The notes below the pieces were generated by a model that worked only from the letters and a program-made list of their open reading frames with translations, did not search any database and had not been told where the DNA came from. A program made the position numbers and the translations under genes. From Rhodobiaceae bacterium (GTDB lineage: Bacteria; Pseudomonadota; Alphaproteobacteria; Rhizobiales; Tepidamorphaceae), in assembly GCA_020637855.1 (NCBI GenBank), contig JACKJR010000005.1, positions 1-64,000 on the forward strand: a stretch of DNA of 64,000 nucleotides, read 5' to 3'. Positions 40,985 to 48,638 of the stretch are shown piece by piece; position 1 is the stretch's first letter; each line of letters starts with the position of its first letter.

Positions 40985-43797
40985 TGACAATGCATAACGC
41001 TTTCACATTCTCCGCCCGCAACACGATGGCACGCGTTTATGCTGCCCTTGCGTTCGCATTCGCCTTCCTGCTGGCCGCGCTCAGCGTCCAGCCCGCCCGC
41101 GCTGCCGACGAGATCGCCGGCACGTTCACTCAAGCCGCGACCTATGACTGCCGCACCAACACGGTGATCTATGAGATTATCGTCGCGATCCCGCCGGACA
41201 TCATCAATACCGTTCAGGGTGTTGGCGGCGGCCAACTGGGGGTCCGGATCACAAGCGATCTCCCTGTTGGGCTGAAATGGATCAGTGCCACGATTCAGGG
41301 AGACGGCGTTGGCGGCAACGCAGCCATCGAGAGCCGTCTGCGCGACAGCGACCGCCTCACCAACGGCATCACACAACTGCTCCCCTTCGATTTGAACGGG
41401 GACGGTGCCGCCGGCACCATCAAGCTACGTGGCGTTGCCGAGATACAGCCTGGCATGCCACTGCCGCATACCTTCTCGCATGTCGCGAAGATGGACGTGC
41501 TCATCGCCAATGGTGGCGGTGTCGTCGATTATGCGCTGGGCCTTGAATCCGTTCCTCCCGGTGGTGGTCTAGGCACCATTACCAAGACCGGTACGCCGAC
41601 CGAAGTGACGGTCGATCCGGCGTCGTGCGTGCCTGACCCCGCCGATCCGGGGCGTCCGGACCGCGGCGAGGCATGTTTGTCCGGCAACGCCAAGGTTTAC
41701 TGCGGCGAGAAGGATGGCGAGTACACCGTGATCGTCTCCGGCGAGACGGAATCGCCTGACTTCGTGGTCATCAGTGTTCTGACCCCCGGCGTCTCCATCG
41801 ATGTCATGGGCTCGCTGGAAACCGAGGTCGCAGTGCCTGTTGTGGCCGGCACCTACTACACCGAGCTCGCCATCGTCGGGGCAACGCCCGGCAGTGCGAT
41901 CACGCTGTCCATTAACGGCAGCGGCGATGTCGGCGTGGTGCAGGACCTGCCCGATGGTTTCGCCCTGTGCTGTTCGACCGAACTCATCGTGGTGATCCCG
42001 CCCGATTGCGAGGACCGTCCCGATGGCGGCGACCAGCCCAGATGGGACCTGAAGCTTGAGAAGCTTTACAACGGCCAGGGTCCGTGCAACGGCGGCGAGG
42101 CCTGTGACTTCAAGATCCGTGTCACGGCTCTTGGTCCCGATCCGCATGAGGGTGACATCACCGTCAAGGATTCCGCTGAAGGCAAACCCTATGTCTTCGG
42201 CCCCCCGATTGCGCCGGCTCCGTGGGGTTGCGTCGGTGACGAGACGAACCTTGAGTGCACCTATCCGGACGCAAATCTGCCGGTTGGCGGCTTTGTTGAA
42301 CTGCCGGTCCGCGTGATTTCGACGCTTAAGAAACTCGGCCCCGTCAATGTCGAGAACTGTGCCGTAATCCGTCAGCAACCGGACAGCCGGGACAACAATC
42401 CGGCGAACGATGAGGATTGCGCCAAGTCTCCGATGATCGCCCAGCAGGACGATCCGGACGACAAGGTTCCGCCGCCTCCTCCTCCGCCGCAACCCGAACC
42501 AGAGCCGACGGTCGACCTGTCGATCACCAAGACGGCGCCTGGGAGCTGTCAGGCGAAAACGGACGACTGCACCTTCACGCTGACCGTGAAGAACGAGAGC
42601 CATTCGCCATACAACGGCACGGTGGTCATCTCCGACGTGCCCTCAGGTCCCGGCATTGTCTACCAGGGCCATTCGCCGTCCGACTGGTCCTGCGTGCAGG
42701 GCAGCAACGGCACGATCTGCAGCCGGCCTAATACGACGCTGGCTCCGGGTCAGTCGGTTTCGCTGGCGATCACCTTCTCGGTGCCGGATAACAGCACGTT
42801 GCGCCGTAACGGGCTGGAGAACTGCGGCTACCTCGGAGGCGAGGCTGGTGGAACGGTCCGCCGTGGCACTGATGTTGCCTCCGTGCAGCAGGCCCTCGAC
42901 GATCTGGGGTATGACCCCGGTCCGGTCGATGGCGCCTTCGGACGAAGGACCAGCGATGCGCTGCGCCGCTTCCAGGAAAACAACGGCCTTGCCGTGACCG
43001 GTACGATCACGCCGGAAACCCTGGAACGTCTCGGCCTCACCGGTGACGACAGTCTGTCGCAACCGTTCCTGGACGACTTCGCCGATGACAACGCCTATTG
43101 CGTCACGACGAAGGTCACGGCACCGCCTGCGCCGAAATGCGGAGCCGGCGAGAAGCTCTCAGGTGGCCAGTGCGTGTCGATCTGCCCGCGTGGAACCGAG
43201 TTCCGCAACGGCCGGTGCCGGGCGATCGTCATCGAGTGCCCGCGCGGCCAGGAATACCGCAATGGCCGCTGCCGCGACATCGTGATTGAGTGTCCGCGCG
43301 GGACCGAGTTCCGCAACGGACGCTGCCGCACGATCCGCGTCGACTGCCCGCGCGGAACCGAGTACCGCAATGGCAAGTGCGTGCCGATCGTGTGTCCGCG
43401 CGGCCAGCGGCTGGTCGACGGCAAGTGCGAACCGATCCTGATCTTCTGCAAGCCGGGTGAGGTTCTGGTGAATGGCAAGTGCGTGCGCATCCAACTGTGC
43501 CCGCGCGGTCAGGAACTGGTGAACGGCAAGTGCCGTCCGATCGTGATCACTTGTCCTCCGGGGCAGGAGTTGCGCAACGGCAAATGCCGTCCGATCCGGA
43601 TCACCTGCCCGCGTGGTCAGCATCTGGAGAAGGGACAGTGCGTGCCCAACCAGACACACAACCCTGGCCAGTCGGAGATCAATCCGGGAAGGCAGACGCA
43701 ACCGATCCGTTGCAAGCGCGGGGAAACCCTGATCAACGGCCGCTGTGTCAAGGTCCAGATCCAGATCCCCAATCTTGGGACGATCCGGATACAGTGA
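40984..43797 (+). CDS. Large secreted cysteine-rich repeat protein B with peptidoglycan-binding domain, unknown
   Basis: 937 residues. Signal peptide near 15-45 (VYAALAFAFAFLLAALS, cut near ARAAD). Order of parts: N-terminal beta domain (50-225); a domain at 231-342 with the same C/CC/C layout as protein A; a DUF11-like domain (352-480); a proline-rich hinge (PPPPPPPQPEPEP, near 496-508); a second DUF11-like domain (510-622); a PG_binding_1 domain (about 630-686: VQQALDDLGYDPGPVDGAFG, then LRRFQENNGL); and eleven C-P-x-G...N-G-x-C repeats (719-930). All point to an exported, wall-associated, disulfide-stabilised protein. Start overlaps gene A; a rho-independent hairpin follows. No homologue with known function is recognised. 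Confidence 0.82.
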   Translation: MTMHNAFTFSARNTMARVYAALAFAFAFLLAALSVQPARAADEIAGTFTQAATYDCRTNTVIYEIIVAIPPDIINTVQGVGGGQLGVRITSDLPVGLKWISATIQGDGVGGNAAIESRLRDSDRLTNGITQLLPFDLNGDGAAGTIKLRGVAEIQPGMPLPHTFSHVAKMDVLIANGGGVVDYALGLESVPPGGGLGTITKTGTPTEVTVDPASCVPDPADPGRPDRGEACLSGNAKVYCGEKDGEYTVIVSGETESPDFVVISVLTPGVSIDVMGSLETEVAVPVVAGTYYTELAIVGATPGSAITLSINGSGDVGVVQDLPDGFALCCSTELIVVIPPDCEDRPDGGDQPRWDLKLEKLYNGQGPCNGGEACDFKIRVTALGPDPHEGDITVKDSAEGKPYVFGPPIAPAPWGCVGDETNLECTYPDANLPVGGFVELPVRVISTLKKLGPVNVENCAVIRQQPDSRDNNPANDEDCAKSPMIAQQDDPDDKVPPPPPPPQPEPEPTVDLSITKTAPGSCQAKTDDCTFTLTVKNESHSPYNGTVVISDVPSGPGIVYQGHSPSDWSCVQGSNGTICSRPNTTLAPGQSVSLAITFSVPDNSTLRRNGLENCGYLGGEAGGTVRRGTDVASVQQALDDLGYDPGPVDGAFGRRTSDALRRFQENNGLAVTGTITPETLERLGLTGDDSLSQPFLDDFADDNAYCVTTKVTAPPAPKCGAGEKLSGGQCVSICPRGTEFRNGRCRAIVIECPRGQEYRNGRCRDIVIECPRGTEFRNGRCRTIRVDCPRGTEYRNGKCVPIVCPRGQRLVDGKCEPILIFCKPGEVLVNGKCVRIQLCPRGQELVNGKCRPIVITCPPGQELRNGKCRPIRITCPRGQHLEKGQCVPNQTHNPGQSEINPGRQTQPIRCKRGETLINGRCVKVQIQIPNLGTIRIQ
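43138..43776 (+). repeat. Coding tandem repeat, 54-base period, C-P-x-G/N-G-x-C units
   Basis: Eleven units inside protein B. Typical unit is 18 residues: CPRGTEFRNGRC followed by RxIxIE-like strands. Units 1-4 are nearly identical at the protein level (CPRG, RNG, C), later units drift (CKPGEVLVNGKC, CPRGQHLEKGQC) and the last is separated by a longer linker. Each unit has two cysteines, suggesting one disulfide per unit. Confidence 0.9.
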
Positions 43798-43823
43798 CGG
43801 ATTGGATGGAAACGGAAAAATTG

Positions 43824-43853
43824 GCGGGGGCTTCGGTCCCCGCTTTCGTTTTC
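43824..43853 (+). terminator. Intrinsic terminator after the secreted-protein pair
   Basis: GCGGGG (43824-43829) pairs with CCCCGC (43838-43843) around an eight-base loop, followed by TTTCGTTTTC. It ends the operon 27 bases after the stop; the other 137 bases up to the convergent gene show nothing further. Confidence 0.7.
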
Positions 43854-43990
43854 ACTGCCGGCAATTTCAGGAGTTGGGCGGAAACAAAAGCGATCCAGTG
43901 AATCGCGTAGCTGCGAAACGATAGGCGGCTTTGCGTCCGGAACGGTGTGAAAATCATGCTGCCGAAGGGGTGAAATTCACTCGGAGACAA

Positions 43991-44284
43991 TCAGCGTGAC
44001 TTCCGGGTCTGGTAGAGGACGAAGGAGATGACTTCCGCCACAGCGCGGTAGAGGTCCTTCGGAATGGTATCGTCCAGCTCGACATGCGACAGCGCTTCGG
44101 CAAGGACCGGGTTTTCCTCCACATGAACGCCATGGGTTTGGGCGCTTTCGATGATGCGCTCGGCAACCTCACCGCGCCCTTTGGCCAGCACGCGTGGAGC
44201 CTCGCCGGTGCCATGGTCGTAACCAAGCGCGACAGCGACGCTGTCACGTCCGGGTCTGCTGGTTTCGTCCTTGCTGCCCATCAT
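43991..44284 (-). CDS. Free-standing FlhB/YscU C-terminal domain-like protein without NPTH
   Basis: 97 residues that align with the cytoplasmic C-terminal domain of the flagellar/type III export switch FlhB: VAVALGYDHGTGEAPRVLAKG, ENPVLAEAL, and IPKDLYRAVAEVISFVL. FlhB's autocleavage site NPTH, expected just before VAVAL, is replaced by GRDS, and the membrane domain is absent, so it cannot act as a normal self-cleaving switch. Start is set by the ATG overlapping the stop of the FliK-like gene (44284). Similar orphan pairs occur outside flagellar clusters; role unknown. Confidence 0.82.
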   Translation of the reverse strand: MMGSKDETSRPGRDSVAVALGYDHGTGEAPRVLAKGRGEVAERIIESAQTHGVHVEENPVLAEALSHVELDDTIPKDLYRAVAEVISFVLYQTRKSR

Positions 44285-46176
44285 CAGCCTTCCAGATCGA
44301 GCAGGCCGCCTGCCGATTGCGGCTTGCGCGTCCGTTTCACATCCGGCGCATGTCCGGTTTGCACGTCGATGCCATCCACATCCAGCTCCGCGGCCCGCAG
44401 GGCATCGTCGAGTAATCCGGCATTGTCCTTCAGTATTTGCGATGTTTCCGGCTGCTCGGCCCATAGCGCCACGGAGACCTGAGGCGGCGCATAAGCGATC
44501 GCTGCCGAAACGGCGCCTGCGTCTTCAAGCTCGAGCGCCAGCCGCACGCGCCAGACCGGGCCGTCGCGTTCTCCCTTCCTCGCGCGCCGGTCGCGTTCGA
44601 TGCGGATTGCCATTACGCTGGTCTCGCGCCCGTTACCGATAGGCAGTTCCATCTGCCAGACGCGCGGCTGTGTCTCGGGTGCACCGTCCTGACGCGGCGC
44701 GCCGTCCGCATCGGGCAGGCTCGCGATCTGCAGCAACCGGACACGGGCAAGCGCGCCGTCCGCATCGCTGGCCAGCTGACGCAATATCTCGCTTGCGTCT
44801 GCCCCCGCAGGCAGGGTCGGGGGAACGGGGCGTTGCGCCTGCGGATTGGAGCCCTGTTCCGGAGGCGGGTGTGGTTGGCCACCCGTGGCCGGGACTTTGG
44901 CGGCAGTCTCTCCGAGGACGTTCTTCAGCACATTGCGCAATGCAAGCAGCGCACCCTTGAGATCGCCTTCGGGCGGTGGCAGGCCGCGCGCGAGCGTTGC
45001 CTCCAGATAGGGGCCGCTGGCCCTGAGTGCGCCTTGCAGGCGGCCCGGCTCGGAAAGCGTTTCCGAAGACGTCTTCAGCCCCAGCAATTGCCGTGCAGCT
45101 GCTTCTACGGAAGGTTCGAGCCGCGGTCGGTTTGGCTGGTTCAGCGCGGCTTCGAGGTTGGAGAACAGAGGGGCCAGTCCGGTTTGCGCAGATGCAGCCT
45201 GCACCCGTGCGGTGGCAACGGCCTGAACCTGCTGGACCTGTTGCGCATGTGACGTTTGCTGAAGAGGGGCTGCAGATTGCGGCTGTGCGGCATTTGATGA
45301 TGTGGTCGCAGAAGAAGCCGTCGCGGGTGCCCCCTGACCTGCAGGCTGCGGCGCCTGAGATGTTGGTGGTGCCGGTGCTTGAGGCGGAGTGTTGCCTGCG
45401 GCGGCGGGCTGCGTCAGCGGCGTGGTCACGCTGGTCTGCGGCGAGGGCTGTCCGCCCGCTGGGCTGGCAACGACCGTGACCTGCACGGGTGTTGCGGCGA
45501 TCCTTCCGGCGCCTGCGGACGCAGCCGGAGCCGGGTTTGACGGTGCCGGCGTTCCTGTCTGCGCCTGATTCCCCGGCTGCGCCGGCTGCTGCGGCTGGCT
45601 GGTTGCCGCGGGCGGCGCTTGCGTCTGAACGCCGGGCTGGGCTGCAGTTGGGCTGCCGCTGCTTGTCGGCGTTTGTGGCGGATTGGCTGTTGCTGCCTGG
45701 GCAGGGGAGCCCGTCTGGGCGGCCTGCACTGTGACGGTTTGTTGTGCGGCAGTGGCAGGGGATGTGGATTGCGCGGCGGGCTGCGAGGCAGCGGGTGGTT
45801 GGGGTTGCGATGGCTGCGCCGTGCCCTGCGGGGACAGGGATGTTTGCGGTTGCTGTGCCACAGTTGGAAGGGGTCGCGGGGCCTGCGCCGTTGTCTGTTG
45901 TGATGCCTGTCCGCCATCCGGCTGCACGACTTGCAGAGTGACGCCGCTGTTCGAGCGTTGAACCTGCAACGCGACCGTCGTCCCGGGCTTCAGTGCAACC
46001 TGTGTCAGCACGTCGATCACGGCGCGCCCTATCGCCAGCCGCGCGCCATTTGCAATGGCTTGCTGCACACGAGCGGTGATGATGTCACCTGTCTTCAACC
46101 CGGCTAGTGCATCGGCGAGCGTCGGCGGTGTGCCGCCTGATCCAGAGCTGCCCGGAGGTATGCCGCCGATCGCCAT
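44284..46176 (-). CDS. FliK-like (flagellar hook-length control C-terminal domain) protein
   Basis: 630 residues. N-terminal domain about 1-85 (ADALAGLKTGDIITARVQQAIANGA, then LKPGTTVALQVQRSNSGVTLQVV). Residues about 90-330 are low-complexity, rich in Pro, Gln, Ala, Thr and Ser, probably disordered like the FliK ruler. C-terminal Flg_hook-type domain about 500-600 (WQMELPIGNGRETSVMAIRIERD, WRVRLALELEDAGAVSAAI). Overlaps the FlhB-like gene by three bases, mirroring the FliK-FlhB functional pairing, but no other flagellar gene is in the window. Length and composition of the linker fit a secreted ruler or tethering protein. Confidence 0.8.
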   Translation of the reverse strand: MAIGGIPPGSSGSGGTPPTLADALAGLKTGDIITARVQQAIANGARLAIGRAVIDVLTQVALKPGTTVALQVQRSNSGVTLQVVQPDGGQASQQTTAQAPRPLPTVAQQPQTSLSPQGTAQPSQPQPPAASQPAAQSTSPATAAQQTVTVQAAQTGSPAQAATANPPQTPTSSGSPTAAQPGVQTQAPPAATSQPQQPAQPGNQAQTGTPAPSNPAPAASAGAGRIAATPVQVTVVASPAGGQPSPQTSVTTPLTQPAAAGNTPPQAPAPPTSQAPQPAGQGAPATASSATTSSNAAQPQSAAPLQQTSHAQQVQQVQAVATARVQAASAQTGLAPLFSNLEAALNQPNRPRLEPSVEAAARQLLGLKTSSETLSEPGRLQGALRASGPYLEATLARGLPPPEGDLKGALLALRNVLKNVLGETAAKVPATGGQPHPPPEQGSNPQAQRPVPPTLPAGADASEILRQLASDADGALARVRLLQIASLPDADGAPRQDGAPETQPRVWQMELPIGNGRETSVMAIRIERDRRARKGERDGPVWRVRLALELEDAGAVSAAIAYAPPQVSVALWAEQPETSQILKDNAGLLDDALRAAELDVDGIDVQTGHAPDVKRTRKPQSAGGLLDLEG

Positions 46177-46188
46177 GGTTGAACAGCC

Positions 46189-47064
46189 TTATCCGCCGGC
46201 AAAGAACTGGTCGACGGTATGAACCAGTCTCGAATCGGGCCGGCCGATTGTTTCCATGTCGCGGCCCTTGTAGACGACCTCGCCCAGGATGCTGCGGATG
46301 ATGTTGAGCCTAAGGCGTTTCTTGTCGTTGGCCCGCACGATGGTCCATGGTGCGTTCATGCTGTCGCTTCGTCTCAGCATCGTGTTGCGTGCGCGGGTGT
46401 AATCGTCCCAAAGACCAAGCCCCTTGATGTCGATGGGCGACAGTTTCCATTGCTTCAATGGATCGTGCTGGCGCGCGTGCAGCCGTTTGAGCTGCATTTC
46501 CTCGCCGATATCGAGCCAGAACTTGATCAGCCGGATGCCGTCGTCGGTCAGCATTCGCTCGAAAGCCGGGACGGCTTCCAGGAATTGCCGCGTTTCCTCA
46601 GGCGTGCAGAAACCCATGACCGGCTCGACGCCCGCACGGTTGTACCAGGAGCGATCGAAGATGACGATTTCGCCACGTGTCGGCATGTGCTCCACATAGC
46701 GTTGCATGTACCACTGCCCGTGTTCGACCTCGGTCGGTTTGGTCAGGGCGACGACTCGTGCCTGCCGCGGGTTGAGGTGTTCGGTAATCCGCTTGATGGT
46801 GCCGCCCTTGCCGGCGGAATCGCGTCCCTCGAAGACGATCGCGATACGCTCGCCGGTGTCGATGACATGGCGTTGCAGCTTCATCAGCTCGATTTGCAGC
46901 TTGTGCAGATGGCGCTCGTATTTCTTGCGCTTCATCTCGTTGTCATAAGGGTAGCCACCTGACGCGAGCGCAGCTTTCTCGATCCAGCCCGGCAGTTCAG
47001 GCACTTCCATGTTGAAAGCCTGCCGCGTCGCTCCGGAATTCGGTTTGTTGTCGTTCTTGCCCAT
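46189..47064 (-). CDS. ppk2: Polyphosphate kinase 2
   Basis: 291 residues, class I PPK2. Walker A GRDSAGKGG at 80-88, Walker B/lid RSWYNRAGVEPVMGFC, and the arginine-rich RARNTMLRRSD segment. Transfers phosphate between polyphosphate and nucleotides (ADP/GDP). ATG at 47064 has GGAGG; the longer frame to 47334 lies upstream of it and into the phoR gene region and is discarded. Divergent from the Pho regulon, which fits phosphate storage, though no PHO box is seen in the 128-base spacer. Confidence 0.93.
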   Translation of the reverse strand: MGKNDNKPNSGATRQAFNMEVPELPGWIEKAALASGGYPYDNEMKRKKYERHLHKLQIELMKLQRHVIDTGERIAIVFEGRDSAGKGGTIKRITEHLNPRQARVVALTKPTEVEHGQWYMQRYVEHMPTRGEIVIFDRSWYNRAGVEPVMGFCTPEETRQFLEAVPAFERMLTDDGIRLIKFWLDIGEEMQLKRLHARQHDPLKQWKLSPIDIKGLGLWDDYTRARNTMLRRSDSMNAPWTIVRANDKKRLRLNIIRSILGEVVYKGRDMETIGRPDSRLVHTVDQFFAGG

Positions 47065-47192
47065 GCGGCCTCCATGCATTGCCGGAGCGAATCTAGCATC
47101 GCTGCTGTACAGACCGCCATGGCAATCGGCCCAACCTGATAGTAGATAACTGCCGCGAGCAAAGTGCCGGTAAACCGGATCGGAAACATTCG

Positions 47193-48410
47193 ATGCCTGA
47201 CAACGAACCGACAGCAACGCAACGCGAACCCGCCGCAGAACGCAAGCGGACATGGTTGTCGCGTGTGTCGTCCCTGTGGCCGGGCCTTGCCGGAGCGGCA
47301 GATCAAGCGCCATCACGCCCGCAGCAGGACACACCGCCTGCCGTTCAGCACCATCGGCCGTCGTATGAAGCGGCTATAATGGCAGCCTTGCCGGACGCGG
47401 TGCTGCTGATCAGTCCGGAAATGCGCCTGAAGGCCATGAACCCGGCGGCGACCGAGCTTGTGGGGGCGCATGAGCCGGGAGTACCGTTCAGCTTCGTCAT
47501 CCGCAATCCGCAAGTCGCCGAGGCCGTAGGCAGCGTGCGCCAGTCCGGAACTTCTGCACGGGTCACCTATTCCGCCAAGTCGCTGGACGACCGGTTGCTC
47601 GAAGCCCATGTCGCGCTTGTCACGACCGGTGCGGACCTCGGGGCAGCCGATGTCCTGATCCTGCTGCGCGACCTGACCGGCCAGCAGCGGCTGGAGCGCA
47701 TGCGCAGCGATTTCATCGCCAATGCCAGCCATGAACTGCGCACGCCGCTCGCTTCCGTTATGGGCTTCATCGAAACACTTCAGGGCCCGGCACGAAACGA
47801 TGAGGCAGCGCGCGAAAAATTTCTGTCCATCATGGCAACCCAGGCAGGCCGCATGGCTCGCCTGATCGATGACCTGATGTCACTGAGCCGGATCGAGCAG
47901 AAGGCCCATCTCCGCCCGTCGGGAGTGGTTGACCTTGGACAGACCATCGGTCACGTCGTCGATGCCCTGCAGCCGATCGCCAGCGAGAACGGCGTCGAGA
48001 TTTCCTATGGAGCCCCTGAGGATGCCGATGCGTTCATGGTTTCAGGAGAACCGGATGAGCTTATGCAGGTGTTCCAGAACCTGATCGAGAACGCCATCAA
48101 GTATGGCGCCTCGGGCAAGAAGGTCGAGGTAACGCTCTCGCGTGAAGATACCGGTTCCGATCAACCCGGAAGGATCGAGGCGCGCGTGCGCGACTTCGGT
48201 CCGGGCATCGAGCCTGAACACCTGCCGCGGCTGACGGAGAGGTTTTACCGCGCCGACGTGACGACAAGCCGGGAGCGTGGAGGAACCGGGCTCGGGCTTG
48301 CCATCGTCAAGCACATTCTCAACCGGCACCGCGCCACACTTGCAATCGACAGCAGGGTTGGTGATGGCGCGACATTCCGCGTTCGCTTCGATGCTGTGCG
48401 GCGAAATTGA
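47193..48410 (+). CDS. phoR: Phosphate regulon sensor histidine kinase, no visible membrane helix
   Basis: 405 residues. PAS-like domain about 62-165 (YEAAIMAALPDAVLLISPEMRLKAMN), HisKA with the phosphorylated H180 (FIANASHELRTPLASVMGF), and the HATPase boxes: N (NLIENAIKYGA), G1 (VRDFGPGI), F (RLTERFYR) and G2 (GGTGLGLAIVKH). The first 60 residues are polar and Pro-rich with only a weak WLSRVSSLWPGLAGAA stretch; the membrane helix found in E. coli PhoR is not evident. Phosphorylates PhoB under phosphate limitation, with input through PstSCAB-PhoU encoded just downstream. Confidence 0.9.
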   Translation: MPDNEPTATQREPAAERKRTWLSRVSSLWPGLAGAADQAPSRPQQDTPPAVQHHRPSYEAAIMAALPDAVLLISPEMRLKAMNPAATELVGAHEPGVPFSFVIRNPQVAEAVGSVRQSGTSARVTYSAKSLDDRLLEAHVALVTTGADLGAADVLILLRDLTGQQRLERMRSDFIANASHELRTPLASVMGFIETLQGPARNDEAAREKFLSIMATQAGRMARLIDDLMSLSRIEQKAHLRPSGVVDLGQTIGHVVDALQPIASENGVEISYGAPEDADAFMVSGEPDELMQVFQNLIENAIKYGASGKKVEVTLSREDTGSDQPGRIEARVRDFGPGIEPEHLPRLTERFYRADVTTSRERGGTGLGLAIVKHILNRHRATLAIDSRVGDGATFRVRFDAVRRN

Positions 48411-48460
48411 TTCTTTCCACAGGTTATTTTCAGAAAACCATTCAATATCAATTGTTTATA

Positions 48461-48493
48461 CTGTCATATAAGCGCAATCTAACTGTCATATAA
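48461..48493 (+). promoter_or_regulatory. PHO box upstream of pstS
   Basis: Two identical 11-base units CTGTCATATAA at 48461-48471 and 48483-48493 flank a degenerate unit (48472-48482), keeping the 11-base period of PhoB sites (consensus CTGTCAT repeats). A TATGGT -10 candidate follows at 48511-48516, 17 bases downstream. PhoB-phosphate should switch on pstSCAB-phoUB from here. Confidence 0.85.
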
Positions 48494-48638
48494 CCTTGAT
48501 CAATGGCTCCTATGGTCCGCCGCGTTCGCCATCGCTGTCCAAACAGCGGGGGGCAATCAGTATCTCCGGCCAGCTCCGGAGGAGAGCCGCAGACCGCTAT
48601 ACGTGAAAGCGGCAGGATTCAAGCACAGGAGAGTCGTC

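Noticed and set aside
39302..40990. 562-codon antisense frame opposite secreted protein A
   Set aside because: Protein A has a strong ribosome site, signal peptide and shared domain with protein B; the antisense frame has none of these.
41569..42603. 344-codon antisense frame opposite secreted protein B
   Set aside because: No initiation signals or domain; explained by the GC skew of the coding strand.
43138..43776. Evenly spaced direct repeats that might look like a CRISPR-type array
   Set aside because: They lie in frame inside a long gene, the period is 54 bases, there are no unique spacers of constant length and no cas genes.
47065..47192. PHO box in the ppk2-phoR spacer
   Set aside because: No CTGTCAT repeat with 11-base phasing was found there.
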